This document shows positions 7,615 through 16,313 of a stretch of 58,090 nucleotides of DNA, one piece after another. The position numbers and the translations under genes are program-made. The notes beneath the pieces are model-generated. The model did not search any database, had not been told where the DNA came from, and saw only the letters and a list, made by a program, of their open reading frames with translations. Position 1 is the first letter of the stretch; each line of letters begins with the position of its first letter. The DNA is from UBA4719 sp035654835 (GTDB lineage Bacteria; Actinomycetota; Actinomycetes; Actinomycetales; Dermatophilaceae): assembly GCA_035654835.1 (NCBI GenBank), contig DASRVZ010000145.1:1-58090 (forward strand), written 5' to 3'.

Positions 7615-8255
7615 CACTGACCCCTGGTGAGGGCGAAGAACTCCTGTCGCGAGCGCGCATCCTCGCGAAGGGCACCGTGGACCGAGGAGGTGATGGTCGT
7701 CGATCCGCCGGCCAGGACTCCACGCATGGACATGCACATGTGCTCGGCCTCGATCACCACGCCGACTCCCTTGGGCGCAAGGTGTTCCCGCAGCCAGTTC
7801 GCGACCTGAACTGTAAGCCGCTCCTGCACCTGGAGGTCCCGGGCGAACAGCTCAACCACGCGCGCCAGCTTGGACAGGCCGAGGATGCGCTCACCGGGCA
7901 GGTAGCCGACGTGAGCGACCCCGGTGAACGGCAACATGTGGTGCTCGCACAGTGAGTGCACCGGGATGTTCCTGGCCAGCACCAGCTCGTCGTAGTGCTC
8001 GTCGTTGGGGAAGGTCGTGAGGTCGAACTCACGAGGTGTCAGCATCTCGGTGAAGGACTCAGCGACCCGGCGGGGGGTGTCCGCCAGGTGCGGTGAGGCG
8101 GGATCGCGGCCAAGCGCGAAGAGCAGGTCGCGGACGGCACGTTCTGCGGCCGGCAGGTTGACCTTCTCGCGGTCGTGGACGACACGAAGCCGCCGGCCGG
8201 CGTCTTGGGCCCGGTCTTTGGCCGGGGTCGGGTGTTCGAGCTCTGCGATGCTCAT
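7614..8255 (-). CDS. folE: GTP cyclohydrolase I (FolE paralogue 1)
   Basis: 213 residues. Converts GTP to 7,8-dihydroneopterin triphosphate, the first step of tetrahydrofolate or pteridine synthesis. Zinc ligands Cys103 and His106 (in SLCEHHMLPF) and Cys174 (in EHMCMSMRG) are present, with the same 71-residue spacing as in the E. coli enzyme. The 30-residue N-terminal extension is charged and variable. This copy lies outside the folate operon, which has its own folE at 19077, and is coupled by ATGA to an oxidoreductase. The promoter at 8288-8316 is overlapped by a nested inverted repeat, pointing to control by the divergent regulator. The pteridine may serve something other than bulk folate (inference). 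Confidence 0.92.
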   Translation of the reverse strand: MSIAELEHPTPAKDRAQDAGRRLRVVHDREKVNLPAAERAVRDLLFALGRDPASPHLADTPRRVAESFTEMLTPREFDLTTFPNDEHYDELVLARNIPVHSLCEHHMLPFTGVAHVGYLPGERILGLSKLARVVELFARDLQVQERLTVQVANWLREHLAPKGVGVVIEAEHMCMSMRGVLAGGSTTITSSVHGALREDARSRQEFFALTRGQ

Positions 8256-8263
8256 CCTGGTCC

Positions 8264-8295
8264 CTTCTAAAAACGTGTTACGTTGACATTAGAAG
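8264..8295. promoter_or_regulatory. Nested inverted-repeat operator in the folE/regulator divergent region
   Basis: Outer arms CTTCTAA (8264-8270) and TTAGAAG (8289-8295) enclose an inner palindrome AACGT-GTT-ACGTT (8272-8284); the two centres lie within 2 bp. The element covers the -10 box and presumed start site of the folE operon and lies between two divergent genes. It is the obvious candidate site for the HTH regulator encoded at 8345. Confidence 0.6.
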
Positions 8296-8316
8296 ATAGA
8301 GTTGGGGTCTCGTCAA
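8288..8316 (-). promoter_or_regulatory. Promoter of the folE-oxidoreductase operon
   Basis: On the minus strand, TTGACG (complement of 8311-8316) and TCTAAT (complement of 8288-8293) are separated by exactly 17 bp, close to the sigma-70-type consensus. The start site would fall near 8281, about 26 nt before the folE ATG. The -10 box overlaps one arm of the inverted repeat. Confidence 0.65.
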
Positions 8317-8344
8317 CAAGAAATTCGGTGTAAGGATGTAAGTC

Positions 8345-9094
8345 ATGGCGCCAGGAATGCATTCCGCCCCCCCTGGTCGGGCCGCTCGTGAGGTGACCGC
8401 GGGCGCCTCGGCGGATGTCTCGGCTGTGGCGAGTCTGGATGAGCCCACCCGGCGGCGCATCTATGACCACGTCGGCGCGCAGGGCGCCCCGGTCAGCCGT
8501 GACGACGTGGCGGTCGTGCTTGACGTCCCGAGGCGTACGGCTGCCTTCCATCTCGACCGTCTGGCAGAGCTGGGGCTGCTCACGGTCTCCTACGGACGCC
8601 GCACCGGACGCACCGGCCCGGGCGCGGGCCGCCCAGCCAAGCTCTATCAGCGTTCGACTCGCGACGTTGCGGTCTCGCTGCCGCCCCGTGACTACGATCT
8701 CGCCGGGAGGCTCCTTGCCGGGGCCATGGCTCAGGCCCAGCAAACCGGTGAGCGTCCTCGTGAGGTTCTTGACCGGCAGGCACGTGACCTCGGTCGAGCC
8801 ATGGCGCGCGAACGGTCCGGCGGGCCGGCTGGCCCGGGCGCGACCGGCGTCCTCATGGGTCTGCTGGAGGACCACGGCTTCGTGCCACGGTCCGTGGCCG
8901 GCAACATCGTCCTTCACAACTGCCCGTTCCACGCCCTTGCCCAGGAGCAGGCCGAGCTGGTCTGCGGCATGAACCTGCATCTGCTGGTGGGTGTCCTGGA
9001 GGGTCTCGGCGCGACGGGCCTCCAGGCACGCCTTGAACCGGGCCACTCACGTTGCTGCGTTCGGTTGGGGCAGCAGACGGACACCTCTGCGTGA
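8345..9094 (+). CDS. ArsR/SufR-like HTH transcriptional regulator
   Basis: 249 residues. A winged-helix domain (about 25-105) contains the recognition region DVPRRTAAFHLDRLAELGLL. The C-terminal domain carries cysteines 193 (NCPFHALA), 207 (ELVCGMN) and 237/238 (SRCCVRL), as in the COG2345/SufR group where such cysteines can hold an Fe-S cluster. It is divergent from folE, with promoter and inverted repeats between, and its stop overlaps the MFS start (GTGA). Likely a redox- or Fe-S-sensing regulator of both flanking transcripts. Cluster binding and ligand are inferred, not seen. Confidence 0.82.
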   Translation: MAPGMHSAPPGRAAREVTAGASADVSAVASLDEPTRRRIYDHVGAQGAPVSRDDVAVVLDVPRRTAAFHLDRLAELGLLTVSYGRRTGRTGPGAGRPAKLYQRSTRDVAVSLPPRDYDLAGRLLAGAMAQAQQTGERPREVLDRQARDLGRAMARERSGGPAGPGATGVLMGLLEDHGFVPRSVAGNIVLHNCPFHALAQEQAELVCGMNLHLLVGVLEGLGATGLQARLEPGHSRCCVRLGQQTDTSA

Positions 9095-10412
9095 CGTCAC
9101 CAGATCGCGTGGGGGACGTCGCCACCGACCCGACCCTGCGCTACCGCCTCGGTGGCCGAAAGACGTGGATGGTCTGGGCTGCGGCCACCTCCGTCTACAT
9201 CCTCGCGGTCTTTCACCGCACCTCGCTGGGCGTCGCCGGCCTCATCGCGGCAGAGCGGTTCCACATCACCTCCGCGCAGCTCGCGACCTTCACGATGGTG
9301 CAGCTGTTCGTGTACGCGGCCATGCAGATCCCTGTCGGTGCCATCCTGGACCGCGTTGGTGCCAAGAAGCTGCTGATCACCGGGGTCGTGCTGATGACGG
9401 CCGGCCAGTTCGCGTTTGCCTTCGCCAACACGTTCGGTGCCGGGGTCGCGGCTCGGGTCTTCGTCGGCATGGGCGACGCAATGATCTTCATCAGCCTCAT
9501 GCAGCTGGTCGCCCTGTGGTTCCCGCCGGCACGTACCGCCATGGTCACCCAGCGACCGGTGTCCTGGGGCAGGTCGGCGCAGTCGCCGCAACGGCGCCCC
9601 TGTCTGCAGCACTGCACAACCTGGGCTGGACACGGTCGTTCGCCTCGGCGGCAAGTGTTGGCATCCTTCTCGGGATCGTGCTGATCGTCGTCGTGCGGGA
9701 CTCCCCTTACACGGACCACCACCGGGACGAGCTTAAGATGAGGGCAGTTGGCCGGGCGCTGAAGCTGGCGTGGACAGAGCCCGGGACCCGGCTCGGTCTC
9801 TGGTCGCACTTCTCCGCGCAGTTCGGCGCCACCGTCTTCGCGCTCCTGTGGGGGTTCCCGTTCCTGGTTTCCGGACAGGGCCTGACCCCGGGTGCCGCCA
9901 GCGGCCTGCTCATCGTCATGACCGTCACCGCCGTCGTGACCAGCCCGCTGATCGGTGCGTTCGTCACGCGGTGGCCGTACTCACGATCCACGCTGATCCT
10001 GTGGATCGTCGGCTCCATCATGACGGTCTGGGCAGTCGTGCTCGTATGGCCCGGACGCGCACCCCTGTGGCTGCTGGTGGTCCTCGTGGTGGTCCTCGCA
10101 GTGGGCGGGCCGGGGTCGATGGTCGGGTTCGACCTGGCGCGGACCTTCAACCCACCCACCCGTCTGGGCAGCGCCACCGGGATCGTCAACGTCGGTGGCT
10201 TCGTTGCCTCGCTGGGCACTGTCGCCCTGATCGGTATCGTGCTCGACCAGGTGGCGCCAGGTGGTCCTTCGACCTACACGGTGGACTCGTTCCGTGCCGC
10301 CATGTCCGTGCAATACATCGTGTGGGTGCTCGGTGTGGTCCAGATCCTGCGCTTCCGGCGCAAGGCCCGACGTGCGCAGCTGCCGCAGAGCCGTGTCGTT
10401 ACCAATTTGTGA
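9091..10412 (+). pseudogene. MFS transporter with a -1 frameshift
   Basis: Translation from GTG 9091 gives six or so membrane helices of a major facilitator ending at PPARTAMVTQ. The family then continues one frame over (TGVLGQVGAVAATAP onward) to the stop at 10412. The break is at 9553-9554, where CAG-CTG-ACC would be expected and one base is missing. The span of 1322 nt is one short of a multiple of three, and restoring one base gives about 440 residues, a normal MFS length. The motif VGAILDRVGAKKLL is the loop 2-3 signature. It is coupled to the regulator gene. Either a recent null mutation or a sequencing error. Confidence 0.8.
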
Positions 10413-10610
10413 TGCATTGGGCTCGGCGAAGGTTCTTGGGGATCGCCAGATAGGTGACCTGCAGAAAAACATGGCTGTCATTCGCCGACGCTGATGTTGC
10501 TGGTAGGCGGTGGGGCCCTTCTTGGGTCGCATTCGTGTGACTGGTGTTCCCAGAGTGGTTTGCACCTCTACGCTAAATGACTGACGGTTGTCCATCGAAA
10601 GGCGTACCCA

Positions 10611-11960
10611 GTGCCGAGCACCCGCAGGCTCATCCGGTTCCAGCTGGTCATTGCGACTGGTACCGCGCTTGCGCTTGGCGTGACCGCTCCCGTACTCACC
10701 GCTCACGCAGATCCCGTCTACCCCTCGGCGGGTCAGGTCAAGGCCGCCCAGTCAGCCGTCGGGGACAAAGCGGCCCAGATATCCGTCATCGAGGGCCAGC
10801 TGAAGGCCTCCAATGCGCGTCTGGAAGAAGTGCAGTCAGCCGCCGAGGTGGCGGCCGAGAAGTACAACCTGGCGCGCCTGCTGCTCGAACAAGCCACCGA
10901 CGCGGCGAAGGCCGCCGGCGAGCGGGCCGCGGCAGCGCAGGAGATCGCTGACATCGCCTCGAACAAGCTGGGTCAGTTTGCCGCCGCGACATACATGCAG
11001 GGGGGGAACCTCGGTCAGCTCGAGGCGTTCCTGTCCAGCAAGGGTCCCCAGGACGTCCTGGACCGTGCCGCCGGCATCCAGCTGATCACCGACATTCGCA
11101 ACCAGGTCATGCAGGACGCCGACGCGTCGTCCGTGGTGGCCGGCGTCCTTCGGCGCCAGGCGGCCCAGGCCCAGGCGCAGCAGCTGGCCGCTGCCCAGGC
11201 GGCCGAGGACGCAAGGGTTGCTGCCCAGGCTCAGGTGGACCTGGCCACGGCCGAGACCGCAAGCGTCAAGAAGCAGCAGAACGCCATGATCGCCCAGCTT
11301 GCGACGCTGCGGAACACCTCGGTCACGCTTGAGCGACAGCGGCAGGCCGGGCTCAAGGCCGATGCTGAGCGCCGCGCCGCAGCAGCCGCCAAGGCTCGTG
11401 CCGAAGCGCAGGCTCGTGCCGCTGCCAAGGCTCGGGCGGACGCGCAGGCTCGTGCCGCGGCCAAGGCCCGTGCCGCGGCCAAGTCCCGTGCCGCGGCCAA
11501 GTCCCGTGCGGCCAGGGACGCCGCCCGGCGTGCCTCTGCGCCCGACCCGGTGGCCTCTGACCCGACGACCTCTCCCGTGACGCACAGCCCGGTCCCTGCT
11601 CATGGCGACGTCTCTGCCGTCCTTGCCTTCGCCCGGGCCCAGATCGGCAAGCCCTACCAGTGGGGTGGCGCAGGCCCGGACTCCTGGGACTGCTCAGGTC
11701 TGACCCAAGCGGCGTGGGCCCGAGCCGGGGTGCGCCTCTCGCACTACACCGGATGGCAGTGGGCCGAGACCAGTCGGGTGCCGCTCAGCGACCTGCAGCC
11801 GGGTGACCTCGTCTTCTATGGTGGCTCCGGGGCGTCCAGCCACCACGTTGGCCTCTACGTCGGCGGTGGTCAGATGATCGAGGCGCCAGGGACGGGCAAG
11901 AACGTGCGCTACGCCTCAATCTGGCGTAGCGACATCGTGCCAGAGGGCGGCCGGCCGTAG
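10611..11960 (+). CDS. NlpC/P60 peptidoglycan hydrolase
   Basis: 449 residues from GTG 10611 (GAAAGG nearby). Signal peptide at 1-32 (ending AHA-DP), a long coiled coil (about 40-240), a 55-residue Ala/Lys/Arg repeat linker (about 245-300), a Pro/Thr hinge, then an NlpC/P60 domain (about 330-449). Catalytic Cys361 is in WDCSGL and His412 in SHHVGLYVG. Secreted enzymes of this RipA/RipC type cleave peptide stems of peptidoglycan during cell separation, with the coiled coil acting as regulator. Transcribed alone. The Lys/Arg-rich linker could hold the protein to wall polymers (inference). Confidence 0.9.
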   Translation: MPSTRRLIRFQLVIATGTALALGVTAPVLTAHADPVYPSAGQVKAAQSAVGDKAAQISVIEGQLKASNARLEEVQSAAEVAAEKYNLARLLLEQATDAAKAAGERAAAAQEIADIASNKLGQFAAATYMQGGNLGQLEAFLSSKGPQDVLDRAAGIQLITDIRNQVMQDADASSVVAGVLRRQAAQAQAQQLAAAQAAEDARVAAQAQVDLATAETASVKKQQNAMIAQLATLRNTSVTLERQRQAGLKADAERRAAAAAKARAEAQARAAAKARADAQARAAAKARAAAKSRAAAKSRAARDAARRASAPDPVASDPTTSPVTHSPVPAHGDVSAVLAFARAQIGKPYQWGGAGPDSWDCSGLTQAAWARAGVRLSHYTGWQWAETSRVPLSDLQPGDLVFYGGSGASSHHVGLYVGGGQMIEAPGTGKNVRYASIWRSDIVPEGGRP

Positions 11961-11989
11961 GTGAACCCGTAAGCGAGCGCACCCCTCCA

Positions 11990-12017
11990 CAGTGAGGCGC
12001 GTCCTCAGTGAGGCGCG
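11990..12017. repeat. 12-bp direct repeat at the NlpC/ppa 3' junction
   Basis: CAGTGAGGCGCG occurs at 11990-12001 and 12006-12017. The second copy contains the ppa stop (TCA at 12005-12007 overlaps its start), so the last codons of ppa are partly duplicated beyond its end. It lies between convergent genes. Confidence 0.5.
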
Positions 12018-12520
12018 CTCCAGCGAGTCGTGGTCATTCCCGCTTCGGCCGCACGGTTGATGGCCTCCAGGATGACTTTTTCAGCCTCGGCGCGGCCACC
12101 CCAGTGGGCGCCTTCAACGGACTTGCCGGGCTCCAGGTCCTTGTAGGTCTCGAAGAAGTGCTGGATCTCGAGCCGGTCGAACGCACTGACGTCCTCGAGG
12201 TCGGTGATGTGGGCAACCCGGGGGTCATGTGCGGGCACCATCAGGATCTTGTCATCGCCGCCGGCCTCGTCGGTCATGTGGAACAGGCCGATCGCGCGCG
12301 CGCCGACCAGACACCCTGGGAACGTCGGCTCCTCGAGCAGGACGAGAGCGTCCAGAGGGTCGCCGTCCTCGCCCAACGTGTCCTCGATGTATCCGTAATC
12401 GGCCGGGTAGCGCGTAGAGGTGAAGAGCAACCGGTCGAGTCGGATGCGACCTGTCGCGTGGTCCACCTCGTACTTGTTGCGGTGTCCCTTGGGGATCTCG
12501 ATCGTGACGTCGTACTCCAC
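12005..12520 (-). CDS. ppa: Inorganic pyrophosphatase
   Basis: 171 residues from a GTG start, the usual length for soluble family I enzymes. Hydrolyses PPi to phosphate, pulling biosynthetic reactions forward. The signature GEDGDPLDALV with its metal-binding aspartates is present, as are the N-terminal EIPKGHRNKYEVD and later VPAHDPR and KDLEPGK segments. Divergent from dacB with an 82-bp intergenic region, the same arrangement as Rv3628/Rv3627c in mycobacteria. Convergent with the NlpC/P60 gene. Confidence 0.97.
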   Translation of the reverse strand: MEYDVTIEIPKGHRNKYEVDHATGRIRLDRLLFTSTRYPADYGYIEDTLGEDGDPLDALVLLEEPTFPGCLVGARAIGLFHMTDEAGGDDKILMVPAHDPRVAHITDLEDVSAFDRLEIQHFFETYKDLEPGKSVEGAHWGGRAEAEKVILEAINRAAEAGMTTTRWSAPH

Positions 12521-12602
12521 AGCGGTGTCCTTCGATGGGGATTGGCTTAGGCTCGGTCGTAAGTGTCTCGTATCCCAGCCGAATCACGAACAGGGGGATT
12601 TT

Positions 12603-14075
12603 GTGCGCTCCGTCTCCAGGGGTCTCGCCGCCCTCGGCGTCCTCTCCCTGGCCGTCGGCGGCTACCTCACGGCGGATGTCTACGACGTGGTCCCCGGTCT
12701 GTTCACCCTCGACCGGGCTCCCTCACAGAGTGGTCCGCAGGCGCTCCCGACCGTCACACCGACGGCCTCTCCCACGGGGACCGTCACCGGGGTGCCGATC
12801 CCGTCGGTGGCCGGCTCCGTCGCGGCGCCCCTGCCCGCCCTCGCCGACGCGGCGCCAGAACCGACCAGGGCCGGTCTGGCTGCCGCTCTGGCCCGCGCCC
12901 TGGCCGACTCCGGGCTTGGCCCGTCGGTGGGCCTGACCGTTCGGGATGCGCACACCGGGGATCACCTGCTCGACGTCTCGGCGCAGCTGCCGCGGACCCC
13001 GGCCTCGACGGTCAAGCTGCTCACCGCGACTGCTATCGCGACGACGCTGGACCCGGCACTGACGTTCTCGACCAGGGCGGTGCGCGGTGCCAGCGCCGGC
13101 CACGTCACCGACGTGATCCTCGTCGCTGGCGGTGACACCCTGCTCAGCCCGGGCAAGGGCAACCCCCTGGCCGTGGCTGGTCGGGCCGGGCTCGCCGATC
13201 TCGCCGAGCAGACCTCGCAGGCACTCAAGACCCAAGGCATCACCAGCGTCAGGTTGCGCATCGACGAGCGATACGTCTCGGGCCCCAGGTATGCGCCGGG
13301 CTGGCTGGCCGCGGACATCAACCAAGGGTTGACCGGTCCGGTCGCCATGCTCGGACTCTCCACCGAACGGTCGGGACCAGGCAAGGTGGCGTTCACCGAT
13401 CCCGTTTCGAGCACGGCGCGTGCCTTCCGCACAGCGCTGGTCGCCCATGGCGTCACCGTGGCCCCGGCCATCGACTGGGAGGCCTCACCCAAGGGAGCGC
13501 CCGATCTTGGTGTGGTTCGTTCCGCACCGTTGGTCGACGTCCTTGCGCTGGCTCTGAGCAACAGTGACAACGCCCTGACCGAGTCGCTGGCCCGTCAAGC
13601 CGCCCACAAGGCAGGCAGATCCGCCTCGTTCGCCGCCGTGGCCGGATGGGTCAAGGAGAAGGTGGCGGCCAAGGGGATCCATACCGAGGGCGTCACACTG
13701 ATCGACACCAGCGGACTCTCGCGTGGCGCCCTCGTCACGGCGCGCGCGCTGGGGGACGTGCTGGTTCTTGCCGCCGGAGACAAGGATCCAGCTCTGCAGC
13801 AGATCGTGGCTCAGCTTCCGGTCGCCGGTCTGAGCGGGACGTTGGCAGACCGGTTCCTCACAGGCTCAGCGCACTCTGCTGCCGGTGTCGTCAGGGCCAA
13901 GACGGGCACGTTGACCGGTGCCAGCGCCCTTGCCGGAACGGTCGTGGACAGGGACGGCAGGTTGCTGGTGTTCGCCATCTTGGCGGACAGGATCCCGCCC
14001 GGAGTGGGAACGCTGAGCGCGCGGGCGGCGTTGGATCGGTTCGTGGCAACGCTAGCATCGTGCGGGTGCGGCTGA
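12603..14075 (+). CDS. dacB: D-alanyl-D-alanine carboxypeptidase/endopeptidase (PBP4 type)
   Basis: 490 residues from GTG 12603; the frame is open further upstream but this start gives a signal anchor (about 4-26). After a Pro/Thr-rich spacer comes an S13 peptidase domain: SxxK as STVK (135-138), SxN in the segment LSNSDNAL, and KTG in AKTGTLTGAS near the C-terminus. It removes terminal D-Ala from, or cleaves cross-links in, peptidoglycan outside the membrane. It heads the plus-strand run dacB, zincin, tilS, hpt, ftsH. The 13-bp gap to the next gene suggests co-transcription. Confidence 0.94.
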   Translation: MRSVSRGLAALGVLSLAVGGYLTADVYDVVPGLFTLDRAPSQSGPQALPTVTPTASPTGTVTGVPIPSVAGSVAAPLPALADAAPEPTRAGLAAALARALADSGLGPSVGLTVRDAHTGDHLLDVSAQLPRTPASTVKLLTATAIATTLDPALTFSTRAVRGASAGHVTDVILVAGGDTLLSPGKGNPLAVAGRAGLADLAEQTSQALKTQGITSVRLRIDERYVSGPRYAPGWLAADINQGLTGPVAMLGLSTERSGPGKVAFTDPVSSTARAFRTALVAHGVTVAPAIDWEASPKGAPDLGVVRSAPLVDVLALALSNSDNALTESLARQAAHKAGRSASFAAVAGWVKEKVAAKGIHTEGVTLIDTSGLSRGALVTARALGDVLVLAAGDKDPALQQIVAQLPVAGLSGTLADRFLTGSAHSAAGVVRAKTGTLTGASALAGTVVDRDGRLLVFAILADRIPPGVGTLSARAALDRFVATLASCGCG

Positions 14076-14088
14076 GGCTGAGGAGGAC

Positions 14089-15195
14089 ATGGGAATCGTG
14101 ACGTCACCGGATACGGCTTCGCAGCCACCAAGAGGGATCCACACCAGCGGCTATGTCGACTGGGCGTTCGCCAAGGCCACCGGCCGGCGCATGGTCGCGG
14201 CAGGCCCCAAGGTCACGTCCGCCCAGGCCGATGAGATCGTCAGTGCCCTCCGCTCGGCCGCTGAACGATCTCGTGGACCGGTCGCCGAGACGGCCCGGAT
14301 GCACTCACCGGCTGACAGCAGCCCGGTTCTGATCGTGGATCGTCCAGGCTGGATCGACGCCAACGTGGACTCGCTGCAGTCCATGCTCGAGCCGGTGCTC
14401 GCCGCCATGGTCGCCAAGCGCAAGACCCCGGCACAGCCCCCGCCGAACCTGGTCCTGGAGGTCGGTGGCAAGGTCACCGGCGCCGAGGCGGGTGCGCTCA
14501 TGTCCTTCCTGTCGAGCAAGATCCTGGGTCAGTACGACCTCGCCCCCGATGCGACGCCACGGCTGTTGCTCGTGGCGCCCAACGTGCTGTACACCGAGGC
14601 AGAGATCGGCGTCAACCCGGCCGACTTCCGGCTCTGGGTCTGCCTGCACGAGGAGACCCACCGCGTGCAGTTCACGGCCGTGCCGTGGCTGCGTCAACAC
14701 GTGATCGACTCTGCCCGTCAGCTCTCGCTGGATCTCGCGCCCGACCCCGAGCAGCTCGGCCTGAAGCTCCAGCAGCTCGCCCAGAACCTTCCTGACGCGC
14801 TCCGGAGCGGCGGCAACGGCTTGACCGACATCTTCGCCACACCCGAGCAGCGCGCCCAGATCGCCAAGGTCACGGCCATCATGGCGCTGCTCGAAGGCCA
14901 CGCCGACGTCGTGATGGATGACGTCGGGCCGGCCATCGTGCCGAGCGTCGAGCACATTCGGTCACGGTTCCAGCAACGACGCAAGGACGTCAGCGGCGTC
15001 GACAAGATCCTGCGCAGACTGCTCGGGCTGGAGGCCAAGATGCGCCAGTACCGCGACGGCGCACTGTTCGTCCGCGCGGTGACGGACAAGGTTGGCACCG
15101 ACGGTTTCAATGCGGTGTGGACCTCGCCGGAGACGTTGCCGCTGCCCGAAGAGATCGAGAGCCCCGCGACCTGGGTCCGCCGCGTCCACGGATGA
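14089..15195 (+). CDS. Zinc-dependent metalloprotease-like protein (DUF2342)
   Basis: 368 residues from ATG 14089 with AGGAGG just before. Belongs to the actinobacterial family annotated as 'zinc-dependent metalloprotease' or 'coenzyme F420 biosynthesis-associated', orthologous in position to Rv3626c. The zinc site HEETH (187-191) is intact, and a second conserved segment LLEGHADVVMD about 90 residues later probably supplies the third ligand. No signal peptide, so it should be cytoplasmic. Substrate unknown. Always found between dacB and tilS in this block, which suggests a housekeeping role. Confidence 0.88.
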   Translation: MGIVTSPDTASQPPRGIHTSGYVDWAFAKATGRRMVAAGPKVTSAQADEIVSALRSAAERSRGPVAETARMHSPADSSPVLIVDRPGWIDANVDSLQSMLEPVLAAMVAKRKTPAQPPPNLVLEVGGKVTGAEAGALMSFLSSKILGQYDLAPDATPRLLLVAPNVLYTEAEIGVNPADFRLWVCLHEETHRVQFTAVPWLRQHVIDSARQLSLDLAPDPEQLGLKLQQLAQNLPDALRSGGNGLTDIFATPEQRAQIAKVTAIMALLEGHADVVMDDVGPAIVPSVEHIRSRFQQRRKDVSGVDKILRRLLGLEAKMRQYRDGALFVRAVTDKVGTDGFNAVWTSPETLPLPEEIESPATWVRRVHG

Positions 15196-15205
15196 TCGGC
15201 GACAG

Positions 15206-16198
15206 GTGACCGGACCGCATCCCGCCATCGCTGCCACGCGGGTGGCCGTGCGACTGGCGCTCGCACAGATCGGGCAGATCACACCGGGCGGCCTGGTGCT
15301 TGTCGCCTGCAGTGGTGGCGCGGACTCCCTTGCCCTTGCGGCGGCGGTGGCTTTCGAGGCGCCCCGGGCCGGGCTGACCGCCGGCGCCGTGATTGTCGAC
15401 CACGGTCTGCAGGAGGGCTCGCAGGCAGTGGCCGATCGAGCCGCAGACCAGTGCCGGCGCCTGCTGTCGCTCGACCCCGTCGAGGTTGTCACGGTCCAGG
15501 TCGCCTCCGCCGGCTCCGGCCCGGAAGCGCATGCCAGGGACGCGCGATACAGGGCCTTCGAAGACGTCGCCGAACGGGTCGGCGCCGTGGCAGTCATGCT
15601 CGGTCACACCCGCGACGACCAGGCTGAGCAGGTTCTCCTGGGCCTCGTCCGGGGCTCCGGCGCGCGCTCACTATCCGGTATGCCGGCATGCCGCGGCCAG
15701 TATGTCCGTCCCCTTCTCGGGGTGGCCAGGGCTGTCACCTTCGCCGCTTGTGACGCGGCCGGGCTCACGGCGTGGGTGGACCCGCACAACAGCGACCCGG
15801 CATACGGGCGGGTTCGTGCGCGTGCTCTGCTGCCCGTGTTGGAGACCGAGCTCGGGCAGGGAACCGTTGCTGCGCTGGCGCGTTCGGCTGATCTGTTGCG
15901 TGAGGACGCCGATGCCCTCGACGACCTGGCCGCCCAAGCCCGTGACGAGATCGGGCAGAGCCCCATCGAGGCGCCGGCGCTCCTGGCACTTCCCCGGGCC
16001 ATCCGCACCCGCGTCTGGCGCCTGCTCGCGCTCGAGGCAGGGTGTCCGCCAGGGTCACTGTCCGCGGTTCACGTCGAGGCACTCGACACCCTGGTCACCG
16101 GCTGGCGGGGTCAGGGACCGATCGATCTGCCGGGTCATGTCCAAGGCGGCCGAAGCGGCGGTCGGGTGTTCGTCGCGCCCACTCGTCCGGTTGAATAG
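15206..16198 (+). CDS. tilS: tRNA(Ile)-lysidine synthetase
   Basis: 330 residues from GTG 15206, 10 bp after the upstream stop; the frame is open earlier but would overlap the zincin gene deeply. Modifies C34 of tRNA-Ile(CAU) with lysine using ATP so that it reads AUA. The PP-loop SGGADS (36-41) and the following DHGLQEGS and GHTRDDQAEQ segments are the classic TilS N-terminal motifs. The C-terminal part is a short actinobacterial version. Next to hpt, as in many bacteria. Confidence 0.95.
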   Translation: MTGPHPAIAATRVAVRLALAQIGQITPGGLVLVACSGGADSLALAAAVAFEAPRAGLTAGAVIVDHGLQEGSQAVADRAADQCRRLLSLDPVEVVTVQVASAGSGPEAHARDARYRAFEDVAERVGAVAVMLGHTRDDQAEQVLLGLVRGSGARSLSGMPACRGQYVRPLLGVARAVTFAACDAAGLTAWVDPHNSDPAYGRVRARALLPVLETELGQGTVAALARSADLLREDADALDDLAAQARDEIGQSPIEAPALLALPRAIRTRVWRLLALEAGCPPGSLSAVHVEALDTLVTGWRGQGPIDLPGHVQGGRSGGRVFVAPTRPVE

Positions 16199-16250
16199 GC
16201 GAAAGACCCAAGCTGGGCGTTGACCTCGCTCGCCGCCCATGCACACCCGC

Positions 16251-16294
16251 CACCCGAACAGACTGATCACCCGAAGAGACTGATCACCCGAAGA
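16251..16294. repeat. 17-bp tandem repeat upstream of hpt
   Basis: GACTGATCACCCGAAGA is repeated exactly at 16261-16277 and 16278-16294, with a partial unit (CACCCGAACA) at 16251-16260. It lies between tilS and hpt, ending about 9 nt before the hpt ribosome binding site (AAGGAG near 16303). Probably slippage; an effect on the leader is possible but not shown. Confidence 0.7.
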
Positions 16295-16313
16295 GATACC
16301 TCAAGGAGATGCC

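Noticed and set aside
10413..10610. c-di-AMP (ydaO-type) riboswitch before the NlpC/P60 gene
   Set aside because: Such riboswitches often precede these hydrolases, but none of the conserved ydaO core segments is visible here.
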